Below, in pieces: positions 25,611 to 37,920 of a stretch of DNA of 64,000 nt. A program made the translations under genes and the position numbers. Source of the stretch: Ignelater luminosus (lineage: Eukaryota; Arthropoda; Insecta; Coleoptera; Elateridae); assembly GCA_011009095.1 (NCBI GenBank), contig VTPC01089559.1:163156-227155 (forward strand), written 5' to 3'. The notes under the pieces are model-generated. The model was not told where the DNA came from. It ran no database searches and saw only the letters and a program-made list of their open reading frames with translations. Each line of letters begins with the position of its first letter. Within the stretch, counting starts at the first letter, position 1.

Positions 25611-26146
25611 AATCTACGATCTGATACAACATTGTGGCTTGCTTTTGAACACAAACTGTTTGCTTATGTTAAGCACCCTAAATAGCCCAAGGCTAAAAGC
25701 TGTGATAATCCCATTTCAGGTTGAGTTGGGGTGAATTAATTATTTGCTAGTGCTCAATGACTGACAATTTATTGTGAAAAATTATTCATGCAGATTGTAT
25801 GCACTCTGTAATTTGGAGTTGTCGTTGGATAATGTCTTATAATGTTCCATAACGAAATGTAATTTGCAAAGAGAAATAATAAGTAAACATGGGCTAAGTT
25901 GTTCGTAGACATTTTTTGTACATAAGAATAATTGACTGACTTTTTGCAAACAATAGACAGAAATTTGTCGACTCTCAATTCAATTTACACATTCGTTAAC
26001 GTTCTTATTAAATATATATTTAGAAAGTAAGTTTCTGAATTGCTGTTTTCCTATAACTAGTTGGTGAAATTTTCACTTAAGTAATGCATGCAATTACCCG
26101 TTATTTCATTTTTTATTGGATTTGATTCCGTCAGACAAGTGCAAGC
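25611..26146. other. non-coding
   Basis: No gene or repeat recognised. Confidence 0.35.
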
Positions 26147-26275
26147 AAAGTGTGGATTAGTCTTGATTATTTGAAAATGAACTTTTTAAAAAATTGGCGC
26201 GTTAGTGCCAAGTGGAGGAATCGTCAACACAACAGAAGCTTTTACAACACGTGATGAAATAATGCGAAGATCAAT
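26147..26275 (+). repeat. LINE fragment, inverted relative to the copy at 23.5-23.7 kb
   Basis: About 130 bases here match, as reverse complement and with few differences, the segment at about 23545-23685 inside the decayed LINE. Shared stretches include gtggattagtcttgattatt, gaatcgtcaacacaacagaa and gcttttacaacac. The 67-codon frame at 26205-26408 starts inside this fragment and is not a gene. So a second piece of the same LINE family lies 2.5 kb away in the opposite orientation. Confidence 0.7.
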
Positions 26276-26744
26276 ATTTAACCACGAGATTGTCGATATG
26301 AACTACTTCAGCAGGCTATCGTTTACAGTAACAGAAATAAAAAATTTCTTTAAAAGAATGCTATATGCATTGTATAGACAAGTTGTGACTGAGAAAAGGG
26401 AGAACTAACTTACATACAGAGACTGAGTCTCGATCAGAGAATCGGAATAAGGGAAGATGATTGATATGTAGGAATCTTACTCCGTTAACATTAATGAAAT
26501 GGAAAACAATGTTGTTAATTATGTCAAGAAATACGTAAATGCCCTATAATATTATAAACTAATGTTACATTTCTTTAACAGAATGTATCTGTACTGTACG
26601 GGCGAGTTGTGATTGAAGAGGGATTGTGGTATCACGTAAAAGAAGGAAAACTCCATCTTACATTCCTATCCGATAATTGGAATAAGGGAAAATCATGAAG
26701 AAATGTAGAAATAGTCTTGTAGTTTCATTAATGTTTATTGTTTA
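26276..26744. other. non-coding
   Basis: No recognisable gene. Two similar short stretches around 26390-26460 and 26610-26700 (agaggat/gaatcgg-aataaggga style) suggest an old local duplication. Confidence 0.3.
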
Positions 26745-26746
26745 TA

Positions 26747-27926
26747 CGAGGGCCACTCTGATTCCAGTGAGATATAAAAAAACTAAGTACAACTTTGACA
26801 ATATTTTATTATAAATGTTCGAAGTAGTCCCCCTTGACCTCAATACATTTATTCAATCTTATGTTCCACAAGTCAAAAGCTGGTCGCCATTCATTTTTCA
26901 GAATACTGTCAAAACACTAATGGTTTGCTGTATCAATCTCGTTTTCGGAAAAAAATATCTGCCCCCGAAGGTGTTTCTTAAGATTAACTAACAGCCAGAA
27001 GTCACACATCGCCAGATCAGGTGAATAAGGTGGATGTTCAGTCACACGGATATCATCTTCCCCCAAATAATCGATGTAAGGCCCCTTACATCAAGTCCTT
27101 CAAAAACTTCAGGTATACATTATTGATGTGCCAGTTTGCAGTGACTGTGCGCTGTTCTTCTAACTTAATGGCTTTGACTAAACTGGTGCTTCTAAAGAAG
27201 ACGACGTACATAACTTTTTTCAATGTACGTTGCTTCATGAATCCATACACGGGATTCCTGTCGAGTTGGAGTATCATAAAATGGTATGTACGTCTCACCA
27301 CCTGTCACAATTTTGGAAATAATCCGATGACCACCATTTTCTAACATGTTCAGGGTTTACGTGCTGATTCTCATACGTTCTGACTTTTGGAATTCCGTTA
27401 AATGTGTGGTACCCAGCAACAAACAACTTTCTCCATCCGCAGTTCCTCATGTAAAATTTTTAAAACTGCTGCGGATCCAATCTCTAATGTCCTCTGGATT
27501 GTACTGTATGTGCAGTGTGGGTCTTCGGTAATCATGCTCTGGACACGAGCAACATTTTCTGAAGTGACTGCAGTTTTCGGTTTTGCTTCACGTGGTTCGT
27601 CAATTAAGGAACTCCTACCTCGTTTAAATTCAACAAACCACCGATAAATGGTTGCCCTTGAAAGCTTCTCTTCGTCAAAAGTTAAAGTTAGGCGTTTTGC
27701 ATCTAAACCGCATTTAAAATCGTAGTAGATTAATGCACAAAAATTCTATCTACTCAGCTCCATGACGTATACGAACTAAATAAGTTTTTGTTTCTAGTAC
27801 ACTCATTGGCATTTAATGATATTGCACGACTGAGACACCTAATAAATAGGCTTCCTTAAGATAATATCATTTTACCTAAGTATGCACACATTTTAACGTA
27901 TCTTACTGGAACCAGAGTGGCCCTCG
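26747..27926 (-). mobile_element. dead mariner (1180 bp), transposase on - strand
   Basis: TA flanks on both sides (26745-26746, 27927-27928). Terminal inverted repeats of about 28 bp begin cgagggccactctg at both ends, with two or three mismatches. The - strand carries a broken mariner transposase: a C-terminus ending IEVKGDYFEHL (near 26815-26850), PPYSPDLAMCDF (near 27010-27050), TVTANWHINN, and an N-terminal helix-turn-helix part near 27540-27700. The first catalytic Asp of the DD34D triad is replaced: the GDE motif reads GGE near 27290. The block that should carry the second Asp is missing, and frameshifts and stops are present. It can no longer make transposase but keeps good ends. Confidence 0.85.
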
Positions 27927-27928
27927 TA

Positions 27929-28467
27929 TTCATACAATACTACTCAGTACTGAAGATAAGTACTAACACGATGATCTACTCGATATAGACTATTATACGT
28001 AGCTACTGAAAATATCTTTGACGTAATCGTGTAACAAGCATTTTGCTATAAAGGAAATAAATACTGACAGTGGATTTGAGCAAATGAACTTTTGCAAAAT
28101 ACAAGAAACAATGAGGCTCAAGGAAACGTTGTCTTTTTTCAAATTAGGGCACTGCCAGTTTTGATGACCCAATGGGCCAATAGCCTCGGCGAAAGCTATT
28201 CGTCAAGATTCAGGGGAAGATATTACATCTATGTCAAGATTGAGAACCAAACCTCATACTTTTGAAGACTCTGTAGAGCACTATGTTTTTAGAAGAATTT
28301 CGCTTTAATGTTTACATCTGCTGGGAAAAACTATCGAAAAGTGATGGTGAGAGTAGGTGGAAGTCGGAGTTATTTTTGTGAACGTAATCAAAAAGGTCAA
28401 TGGCGAATGGCGATAAAGTTGAATAATGTTGATCTCAAGTTTCAAGATTGATAATTCAGCTTTTCTA
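27929..28467. other. non-coding
   Basis: No gene recognised between the mariner and the next MITE. Confidence 0.35.
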
Positions 28468-28471
28468 CATA

Positions 28472-28849
28472 CAGGGTGTCTAAAAAGTATGGGGCCAAAT
28501 TCTTTAGCGTGATTAGATCAAGAAAGTTCATTATAAATCTATGTCCAGCTTTATTAAAAAGTCATAACATAAGAAGTGATAGAAATCGAGGAAGAGCTAC
28601 AGAAACGTATTTAAAATGCATTTTGCGGCACACCAAGAACACTTGAAAGGGTTCGATAGTTATTCGTTCGACGGGCAAAAAGTTGTATTAATACAGAGGG
28701 TAGAAATTTCATACCGTTTTATTTTTATTATTAAAATTTAAAATCTTTTTTAATGTTTTAATAAAGCATCGGTTTATATAAACTTGTTTGATCTACTTGG
28801 TTCCATACACAAGTTATATAAATTTGGCCCCGTATTTTTTGACATCCTG
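28472..28849. mobile_element. 378-bp MITE, ends cagggtgtctaaaaagtatg
   Basis: The ends are inverted repeats of about 29 bp (cagggtgtctaaaaagtatg... against caggatgtcaaaaaatacgg...), with four mismatches over the first 29. CATA flanks both sides (28468-28471 and 28850-28853), so the target duplication is TA or a 4-bp CATA. The interior is AT-rich and non-coding. The first ~20 bases match the terminal motif of the foldback at 41061. Confidence 0.7.
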
Positions 28850-28853
28850 CATA

Positions 28854-29326
28854 ATTACAGAAAACCACAAAATGCGTTTAGATATTCCATTATTTGCTAC
28901 ATTATGTCTTGTACACTAAAGAACAGTATTTGAATACATATACTTATACATTAGAAGATAGCTGTACTTAAAATTAAACAAATAATTTTGCATTTTGGTA
29001 AAACATGAAGAATAATATCAGTACAAATGTAGTCAAATCTAGCTAAGCAAAAAGAATTAAAACAGAATCAATATGATAAATCAAAAGCCCTCTATCAGCT
29101 CATCTTTAAAATCCTTTTAAAGAAACTAATAGTAAAAGAAGTTAGTAGAAATGGAAAAAACCTTGAACGAAATCTATTTTGAGAAAATTTCGTTTTTCAC
29201 TTAATAAATCTCTATAGAAGCAGCCCCACTAGAACTTCTGATCCCATCGGGGCCCCCTTTGGTTAGATAGCTTAGCGTCACTACTAAAGGAAGGGTATGA
29301 CCTGGTGCGGGCTTTTCTTGAAGATA
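28854..29326. other. non-coding
   Basis: Mostly AT-rich. A GC-rich patch at 29219-29270 looks like a transposon end but cannot be assigned. Confidence 0.3.
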
Positions 29327-29328
29327 TA

Positions 29329-30226
29329 CGAGGTGTGTGAGAAAAGTAATGCGACTGGCAACACTGCGGGAGATCTGGCAACGTTGTGTCTACCGGCCTG
29401 TGCTAAACCGGTTTGTTTATCGCTTCCACTTCCTCAGTCCGAGTTACAACTCCGTACAGCTAACACACTATTTTTGACAGCGCTATCAGTGAAGTTGTGC
29501 TTTTGTTGTGTGTTACAGAAATGGAGCATCGGAATTTAGAGCAACGTTGTGCAATAAAGTTTTGTGTTAAACTTGGTGAATCCGCGAGTGTGACTTTTGA
29601 AAAGTTGAAACAGGTCTATGGGGAACAGTGCTTATCAAGAGCACAAGTTTTCCGCTGGCACAAATCATTTTTGGACGGCCGAGAACACGTTGAAGATGAA
29701 CCTCGCTCAGGGAGACCTTCAACTTCAAAAACTGACGAAAACGTTGAACGTGTGAGGGCTCTTGTGAGATCAGACCGTCGGTTAACAATAAGGATGATGA
29801 GTGAACAGTTAAATTTAAACACTTTCACCGTGCATCAAATTTTGACAGACATCATGACAATGCTCCGTGTCACACAGCAATTTCCATCAGTGAATTTTTG
29901 ACCTCAAAACGCATTACTGTTGTTTCTCATCCCCCCTATTCACCTGATTTGAGTCCTTGTGACTTTTTCCTTTTCCCGAAATTAAAACATGTCCTAAAAG
30001 GACGTCATTTTGGAACTCTGGAGAACATTCAAAAGACTGTGACCGACCAGTTAAAAGCCATACCAGTTGAAGACTTCCAGCGCTGCTACCAAGAGTGGGA
30101 ACAACGACTCCGCCGGTGTATAGCTGCCCAAGGAAACTACTTTGAAGGGGTTAACATTGTTGTTTGAAAAAAATAAAAACTTTGGTTAGTATGAAATCAG
30201 TCTCATTACTTTTCTCACATACCTCG
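29329..30226 (+). mobile_element. internally deleted mariner (898 bp)
   Basis: TA flanks on both sides (29327-29328, 30227-30228). Terminal inverted repeats begin cgaggtgtgtgagaaaagta at left and the same with one change at right. It carries both ends of a mariner transposase gene but not the middle. At 898 bp it is about 400 bp shorter than the intact mariner in this window. Typical of an internal-deletion derivative that keeps both ends and could be moved by a related transposase. Confidence 0.88.
29521..30167 (+). pseudogene. mariner transposase, internal deletion and frame change
   Basis: The start ATG at 29521 opens MEHRNLEQRCAIKFCVKLGE and runs through the N-terminal helix-turn-helix DNA-binding region (EDEPRSGRPSTSK linker-like motif). 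At about 29850 it jumps into another frame carrying HHDNAPCHTA, the second catalytic Asp. The third follows exactly 34 residues later in YSPDLSPCD, so this is a DD34D mariner. The first catalytic Asp and roughly 130-150 residues are missing. The C-terminus ends ...NYFEGVNIVV with TGA at 30165-30167. Upstream codons exist (from 29497), but the MEHR start is the natural one. No functional enzyme can be made. Confidence 0.88.
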
Positions 30227-30228
30227 TA

Positions 30229-33200
30229 CGCTTGAAATGTGATACATGTGCAGAACAGCAGAACAAAGTCACCACCGTCCGCAGTTTGATACATAGCGTT
30301 ACTGCACTGTTATCTAGAACTCCATCACAACTTCGCGTTTGAATACCATCGCTGTCATCAGGATAGAACGGGCATGGCCGCGTTTCAACCTCTGTTGAAT
30401 GAACAATGTCGTAATCCTCTTCCTTTCCGGAACCGGAACTAACACCGAGAGTCGGGTTTGAAACTCTAAATTCTAAATATTCCGAGTCTAACTGTGTTTA
30501 AATTCCTAGATTACTCTCTTAGTTCAACTCCGATTTAAAATTACTTATGTTTGCATTAGCTATCTAATAAATGAAATGTTCTCAGAATTATCTAAAATTA
30601 CCACAGGTTTAAGTATAAACATGTCAAAGGCTATTCGCATTTAATAATTTAGCAAAATATCATTATAGTTCAAAATCCCTTAACCTTCTTGGCCATTGGA
30701 AAAAACCCTGATTTATTGTTGAGACGTCTTTGTTTTTGTGCATACGAATTCCCCTCTTGGTGGTGAAGGAAACTCCATTATCAGAAATTTGTCCTGTTTG
30801 ACACGACGGCACCAGTCTTTCAACGACTTTGTGCTTTAGTTACATAGAAAAGACTTCTAGAAGATATTAAATATAATATAAACTGCGCTGGTCTTGTTTT
30901 GGTGCATGAAGGAACTTGTTACGTAGTATGAGCTTCCTTTTTCAAAACTTTATTTATTAAATAACGTGCCAAAGTTTGGATACTATTTGGATATCTTTGT
31001 AGATTTGCTTCTTTCTTCTACTTATTAGATTGGATGTAACACATTATGACACTAAAAAAAAACTTTTATTTTGATTGTTTTGCGACTCTTGTTGACTGAT
31101 AAATATAACTTCCAATAAGCTACTTTCGACATTATAAATACGTTAACATTTTTGAATCATCCTGTAGGTGTGCCTTCATCTTTTCTTTTGCTATGGTAGG
31201 TTCCGAAATGTGTTTAATGTGAATCAGCATTACAACACAATTTCAAAACTGCTAAGTAAATATTTTGTTGTAATTTATTTTTTCATTGACGGGACAAGCG
31301 TCAACGACAACAGTGGTTTGGTTAAGTTTTGTAGTGAAGTAACTGGACTTGACCTAAATCAGATTTACTTAAACACTTAAACTACATTTCTATTTGGTTC
31401 TACTGTCGTTGTCATTCAAAGTTCTCGATGGAGAACTAGCGGTGGTAACAGCGTCTTGGCGGTGGTTGTGTAGTGGTGGTAAATTTGGCCAAAGAGCCGA
31501 CTTTGATCTGCTTTGGAATTTGAAAGGTAGTGACTTTTAGGCGTTCGTTACTGCGTACTAGTAAGACTTCCATTTAAAGTCTCTCGTTTACCTTTGTGTT
31601 TTTCTGAGCACTTTTGTTTAGACTTTAAGGATTTTATCTATTTAATGAGTAGCATACTTATAGTATTAGATGAATTATGCTGTCATTCCTTAATGTTGAG
31701 GAAATTGAACACTCATAAAAGTACAAAATCTAATTAGAATTTTGCAAAATAGTTTAGTGATTTGATTACCCACATTTCGATTGTATCACTATTCACTGCC
31801 AAAACATAACTTTTGAAATGCCACATGGCTATGGTACAATTTTGAAATAATCATTATGATCCATTTTTGCAATCTTTTTATCTTAATAAATGCAAGCTGG
31901 ACACCTAAAAGTCTTTCACTGCAAAAATGATATTATTAACATTTAAAAATGAACATCAGGCTTCAGACAAATAAAAAGGCCATTTTCAATTTCATTGTTT
32001 ATTATCTAGAAAAATAACCAATTCCTAATTATTTATTCATGACGTTCTGGTTAAGTGTATATTTGATCTTAACTAAATAGACTGGTGGCTACGAACGTTT
32101 ACAAATGGCTGTAAGTAAGCTAACTGTAGGTTGAAATTCCCCTGTGTTTTGAACAATACCACCCTAAAGGGAGAGCCAGTGGCAATTATTTGCTCCCTTT
32201 GAATAATTGAATTTCGAACGCGCTCGATTTTCTGGCCATCTGTCTATAAATCAGGTTTTTTCTTTTCCTTTTTTTTGAAAGGGAATACTTACAGCAAAAA
32301 AATCAGCAAAATCTAAACTAATCAGAAATTTAGTATTGTATTACTATTCTTATCGATAATGAATCAATTACGACTGTCTTTTATTGTTAAAGAAAGTATC
32401 TACATTATTACACCTGAATTAAATTACCAGGTAGGCAGTGTTTAGTGTGTTCTAAATTATGAAACCTTTTAATGCATTTTAGTCACCCTCTTGCGTATTA
32501 TTACAGTTGAGTAAGTTAATAATGTGTAAATGTAATGCAAGGCGTGAAAATTATAAAAAAGCTCTTCCTGTAGAGTTATTATGTAGAGGTGTGTCAGTGA
32601 ACCTTGATGGAATAATCTTTTTTTACAGGTAAATATGTAAGGGAGAAATTCAGTGTTAAATTTCAATTTTTATGGAATATTCAGCTGTTTACCATATTTT
32701 GTTCATTGATGCTGAAAATGGCTCAAGTAGATTCTGTGTACCTATATAACATCTGCCGTTTCATTCTACAAAAATTTTATTTGCAAAAAAACTTAATGCT
32801 ACTATACCATTACATTTTATACGTACTTTGGTTGTTTGGTGAATTTGTCTTACTGGGAAAAATGAAACAAACCTCAAAGAGTTTTTAGTTAGATATGCAA
32901 TATGATAGAATTAAGGTCTTAAAGTAAGTTGCCTGAATAGTTACATTGAATTAATAACCAGAAACTTCTTCAAAGGCATTTTTAAGTAGATGAGTTATTA
33001 AACTGGAAAAGGGTTATTCCACTCCGTCCCGGTCGGATTTGAAGTGACTGTTGCGATTAATGAAATTAATCTTGCTAAAAAATGGCGTTAGTTTCTGCTA
33101 CAGACTTGATAAAAATTGATTAGCTGTTCTGGTTTCTGGGTTAGAAAATATTAATGGACATAATTTAACCGTTCCTCCGAGGTTCTTAGTTAGGTTCAGT

Positions 33201-33466
33201 CCTGCGGCCAATTTGCTTAGTGGCGAGAACATATGAATAAATTTATTCTTTTGAAAATTTTAATTTGTGTTGTACATCCTTTTTATTAATTTTTTCTCAG
33301 CACTACCACACGCTTTAAACAATTTTAGAACAAATTTTATTTATTTTAAAGAAATTTCATTATTAGTCAAGGAAACTTTTTTATGTCTCGTAATTATATA
33401 CGTAATTACGATTTTCTATCAGTAATCGTAGATTTTGTTTCAAAGATAGCAAAGAATTACTGTACC
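30229..33466. other. 3.2-kb non-coding stretch
   Basis: No gene supported. 30240-30460 and 31420-31500 are richer in GC than their surroundings and may be old repeat pieces. The 70-codon frame at 31168-31380 follows a plausible acceptor (atcctgtag) but its product is not protein-like enough to call. Confidence 0.35.
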
Positions 33467-33470
33467 TTAA

Positions 33471-35730
33471 CACGTTCGCTACCAGGGGTCATTTTGAATT
33501 TTGACCACACGGACCAGATATATATATTTTTTCAAAGTGCCTGAAAATGATATTTTTAAGTATGGATATAGTTAAAAAGTTCGAATATGATATTTTTGGT
33601 GACAATTTTTGACCGGCTCATATATGAGACACTGGTCTATTGTAGTATTTTTTTTAAATAGACCACGTGGCTCATATAAGAGTCATAAATAAAACGTTGA
33701 ATTTCAACTGTTAAATATTTATTGAGCATTTTTTTCACAAAAACAAATACATGTAAAACATAAGTTATGCACTAGGATATACATGTTTGGTAACACAAAA
33801 AGTTTTAGATGCTATTTTCATGGTAGTGTTTAAAGTCCAATGGAATTACCTTCTTTGTCTTTACAAATGTCACATACATAAAATGTCTGTGTTCTCGTTT
33901 TCTTTACAGAACAAATTCTACATCTTACCCGTTTTACAATTTTTTTTGGATAATGGTTTCTACCTTCTACCCTGTTCTGGGGTATATTTTCATTCCCTGA
34001 TTTCAACAACTCCGATATTACCATATCTCGAAATTTCAAATAACTGATCTTTTTTGGTTGAATTATATTATATATGTAAGTACTGTTCCATAAACAAATA
34101 TCTGCCAAATGAAAAAATACTTTTAGGTACCAACGAATAGTCTTTCTGGGTGTTGTATAATAAGAAACCATTTGATCGCCTCTATCAACTTCTGACATGA
34201 ACTTGTTATAATCAATTATTGCATTTGTTTTATTCTCATGAAGAAATTCGGCTAGCTTTACACTATTATAATAGTTATCTAAATATAGCGTGTGACCTAT
34301 GCCAAGATATCGTTCTGCTAGTAATGTTACAACTGAGTGGGCATGCCCGATTTCATTGGTGACGGTTCCTTTTTCTGAGTAAATTAAAATCTCTAGTACA
34401 AATCCATCGGGGGTACAAAGCTCATAAAGCTTGATCCCATACTTGGCACTTTTGTTAGGTATATACTGGCGAAATATTAAACGCCCACGCCATAGTAGCA
34501 AAGCCTCATCCAAAGACAAATTTTTTTCCTGGATAAAAAATGGAACGAATATTTTGTAAGATATGCTCGAGAACTTGATCAATCTTATGTAAACGGGAAG
34601 TCGTGTCATCATCTGTTTTGTAAAAACTTAAACATCGCAAAATAGTTTCAAACCGGTTTCTGGGCATGGTTTTGCCAAAAACTGGGTGGTGATAGATAGA
34701 GTGTTTGCTCCAATATTGTTTTAGACATGGCACTGATATATTGCCCATTATAAAACATAATCCAAGAAAACGACGAATTTCATCAGGATTGGTTTCTTTC
34801 CAGTTTTTCATAGCTGAGTGCCTTGATACATTTTTGTCCCTGAGAAATTGTGCGCGAAGATTAACCCAGCTAGAAATCTTGGCAAATAGTGGGCCATCAA
34901 AGAGAATTTCAAACAATTTTCAGTCTCTCTTGCTCCACGAAGTCGTTAAAAATGTTGGCCCACAATCGATATCAATCCACTCATCTTCACTTTCGCCCAG
35001 CCTAATATCTTCTTCTTGGCGTTCGTTTTGGATAGAGTCAATCTGTTCTCTACCGGACAGAATCTCTGGATTTTGACAAATACCCGTTTCATTTTTGTCT
35101 GACACTACCTCTTGATCACTTGAATCTGATTCTGACGAAGCTGACGTTGGTTGGTAACTGCTGCCTGAATCCGAAAACATCTCTGGAATTCCTTCAGAAC
35201 TATCCGATTCCGATTCGGATTCCCCCATCATGATCCGATCAACCTCCTCTTGTAGTTCCTTAGGTGTCAAGCGACGAGCCATTTTTTCAAAGATCCAAAA
35301 CGTTATATGAATAATTTCCTGTAACATATTTTTTATTTGGTTATTTTTTTACCATTTGAAGTTCACTTTTCACACGCAATACCACTTATACAACACAGGA
35401 GACACATTTAGAATTTTTAAAATAAAACAATACTTGTTATTATTCAATGTAATAAATTTTATCCTAACCCTACTTTTTGTAAAAATAAATAAAGTTGATC
35501 AAATTAATCAAACTATCGCACAATTGACTATTACTATTGCAAGAAACTATTGAAATACACATGATAATAACAACAAAATAAAAAATTACTTACCAGAATT
35601 GCAAAAATACACCATTCAGACGGGATACCAACGCACGTGTTTCACAGTAAATAAACCAATAAAATAATAAGCTAGACAGAGACCATCCGGCTTATATATA
35701 TCATATATGAGCCGCTTGGTAGCGAACGTG
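33471..35730 (-). mobile_element. piggyBac-type transposon, defective (2260 bp)
   Basis: Flanked by TTAA on both sides (33467-33470, 35731-35734), the hallmark piggyBac target. Terminal inverted repeats start cacgttcgctacca at both ends. Subterminal copies of a palindromic motif ggctcatatatgag lie at 33615-33628, 33669-33682 (variant) and inverted at 35701-35713, probably transposase-binding sites. The body on the - strand is one broken piggyBac transposase. Ends look well preserved, so the insertion is moderately young or could still be moved in trans. Confidence 0.92.
33830..35279 (-). pseudogene. piggyBac transposase, broken by stop, frameshift and deletion
   Basis: Read from 35282 downwards: start MARRLTPKELQEEVDRIMMG (preferred over the upstream ATG at 35327), an acidic Ser-rich N-terminal region, then the DDE_Tnp_1_7 core. 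Defects: an in-frame TGA at 34920-34922; a one-base length change in an A7 run near 34525, after which the frame continues with NLSLDEALLLW, carrying the first catalytic Asp; and a deletion after ...LAEFLHENKT that joins directly to AIIDYNKFMSEVDRGDQMVS, removing part of the core. YLDNYYNS keeps the second Asp and EVDRGDQM the third. The C-terminus has the Cys-rich finger (CRIC ... CDIC) that binds the terminal repeats. Stop at 33830-33832. Confidence 0.9.
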
Positions 35731-35734
35731 TTAA

Positions 35735-36749
35735 GTAAACGTTTAGTATACCGAATTAAATTCTACATTGATACATAACGAGACTTGCTTCTACATACAA
35801 AATGCTCTGAAAAAAAAGTGAGGCACCCTACCTATATGTTTGTCAGACATGAATGACGTCATAATTTTGGTGATGCTACTAAAAAATGTAAGAAACGCTT
35901 CCGAAAACATTATCGACGGTTTGTACCCACTTGTACTGCAATAAAGCATTTCCAAACGCTTTGTCAACGTGATGACCTCCAATATTTCTAGTCTAGAGAT
36001 CAATGAAAACAATTTTGCGTATTGTAATAATAGTAAAATCGGTTTTAATGGTGCGACATTTGACAAGCCTGGTGGACTGCTTATAGCTCATTTTTACGTA
36101 GGTAGTTTAATCTCCTGTTAGCGCTCTGTCTTGTCTTGGTTTTTAGATGCAGGAATAAGATAAGGAAAAGAGAAGAACAAGACGAGAATAAGACGAAAGA
36201 AAGACAAGAACAAAATGAGTATAAGTTAAGAACAAGATGAAAACCAGACGGGAATTAGACAAGACCAAGGCACTGTCTGCTCTTTCTATGGTATTATTTT
36301 TTAGCGTGTTCAGACTATTGGAATTGATTTTGTATCACGTTCTCGCTTCAATTTAAAAACACAGATTTGATTTCTCTTTCCTCTTTTTCTGTTGGAAGCG
36401 TGAACGGTCCGAAATTTCTTGTGACAACAAGTAAACTCAACATGACTTGAGTTTTGAGCTAACTGCATTGACCTCGAGCATTCCTCTTTCAACGATTTGT
36501 TACTTGGTGGATCATGCACCTTAAAAAGTCGATTAACGCAGAACAAAGTTCACACAGAGAGACAGCAGAACCTACCGAAGAGTACTAATGGTCTGAAGAT
36601 GATGTGGCTATAAGAAACAGATTATTTAGAAAGACTGGACAATGATGATAGTCTGAAGAATGATGATAAAACGGTTGGTGGTGATGGAATCCTCTGCAAT
36701 ACAATAGAAAAAAAACAACAGAAATTGGTCTTGTTGATGGGTGTGTTGG
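35735..36749. other. non-coding with degenerate purine-rich tandem tract
   Basis: No gene. A degenerate tandem of about 10-12 base units resembling aagacaagaata runs at about 36152-36270. GATGAT-rich sequence follows near 36590-36670. Confidence 0.4.
36152..36270. repeat. degenerate purine-rich minisatellite
   Basis: Units such as agaacaagacgagaataaga, agaaagacaagaacaa and aattagacaagacc repeat with a period of roughly 10-12 bases, all purine-rich on the + strand. Confidence 0.5.
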
Positions 36750-37920
36750 AGTATTTGCAGAGGAGGATGTCTTTAGTGGAGGGTTATTGTTGCAGAGCCT
36801 ATTGAAGGACTAATGGGCGCCTGCAGTTTTGGGATCAGGTGAGTGACATTGTCAAGGTATACGTATGGCAGCAGGAAATCTTAGTTTGTATTTGACACTT
36901 CCTGGCAGTATACCGACAGGGACGCACAGTATATTGAGTAGGACTTCGTGGTTGAGTTTTTATCAAACCCTGGAGGAATTCAAGCTGGGCATCTGTAGAA
37001 GGCATACAGGGTGAGAACGATTGAAGAGGAGCATTTCTTCGGATCCTCTTTTTACGTAGGTATTGGTTTTGATTGGATTTGAAGGTACAGAAACATGAAT
37101 TCTATAATCGGGCAGATGAACGTTTTCTAGGTGTAAATGAGTATTCACGGGAAGCAGCATGGTATGGTGCAGCGCTGAATACTTGTTCAGTTCATTGCAA
37201 TGAAGGGTATAAGTAAAGATAATCGCCAGATATGTGACCGATGGCGTGCGGGTGCCTTAAAGATCCAGGCATACATCTCTTGTGGTTTTATTGGGATGTC
37301 GAAATAGATTGATCTGGGTTTTACTTGAACTTGGTGCCAGGAAGTGGTTTGTTGTAACCCAGATGGCAGTACCAGCCGCAAGCTGAATATGAAGAGAATT
37401 GAATGCGTGCGACAGCTTTGCAGCAACTCGCATTCGATGTTGATGGTGGGATGAAAAGTTGTTGATGATTCTGACGAAGCCTGCTGTGACCTGGGAGTTT
37501 AGGTGCTTGTGAAAAAGTCCCCCATGCCATACCTTGTCGAAAGCGGTTCTATATCAAGAAAAACACAGGCAGTGTACTTTCCGGTGTTAAGGGTTTCAGC
37601 TACGTCAGTATGTAATTGGAGCAGTGTATCGATGGTGGACCTGCTCTCTTTCTAGTCGAATTAATGTGGCGGAAGTAGTGTTCTTACAAATATCTTGTCT
37701 AAGAAGATAGGCACAAGGAACTTCTGTGGGGAACGCTATGAAGGGGCATATGGGGCGATCACGTTGTTGGTTGCTTCAACTGATGTATATTACGGGCTTA
37801 GTCGTCATCAAGCTGGGGATTTTTTGGAACTTGGTGCAATTCTTCGGGAAGCTCGGTAAAAATCTGGGCTTGCACTTGAAGCTTGCTAGTTACATGATTA
37901 TTCTATAGTGAAAGTGGGCT
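36750..37920 (-). pseudogene. decayed jockey-type LINE reverse transcriptase, antisense
   Basis: On the - strand, RT blocks appear in order from 37920 downwards: a degenerate block resembling 'YRPISLL..', then RSTIDTLLQLHTDV-like sequence near 37605-37670, then ACVFLDIE with AFDKVWHGGLFHKH in a shifted frame (about 37500-37575), which contains the first catalytic Asp of the polymerase, then QVTAGFVRIINNF. After that the FADD box is absent and only C-terminal fragments remain. Numerous stops and frameshifts. The motif style is that of the jockey superfamily. Edges are approximate and no target duplication was found. Confidence 0.7.

Noticed and set aside
27021..27647. + strand frames of 61-107 codons
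   Set aside because: Antisense shadows of the - strand mariner transposase relic.
31168..31380. 70-codon frame after a plausible splice acceptor
   Set aside because: The product has no recognised motif and the first half is typical chance sequence; no poly(A) signal is placed convincingly after it.
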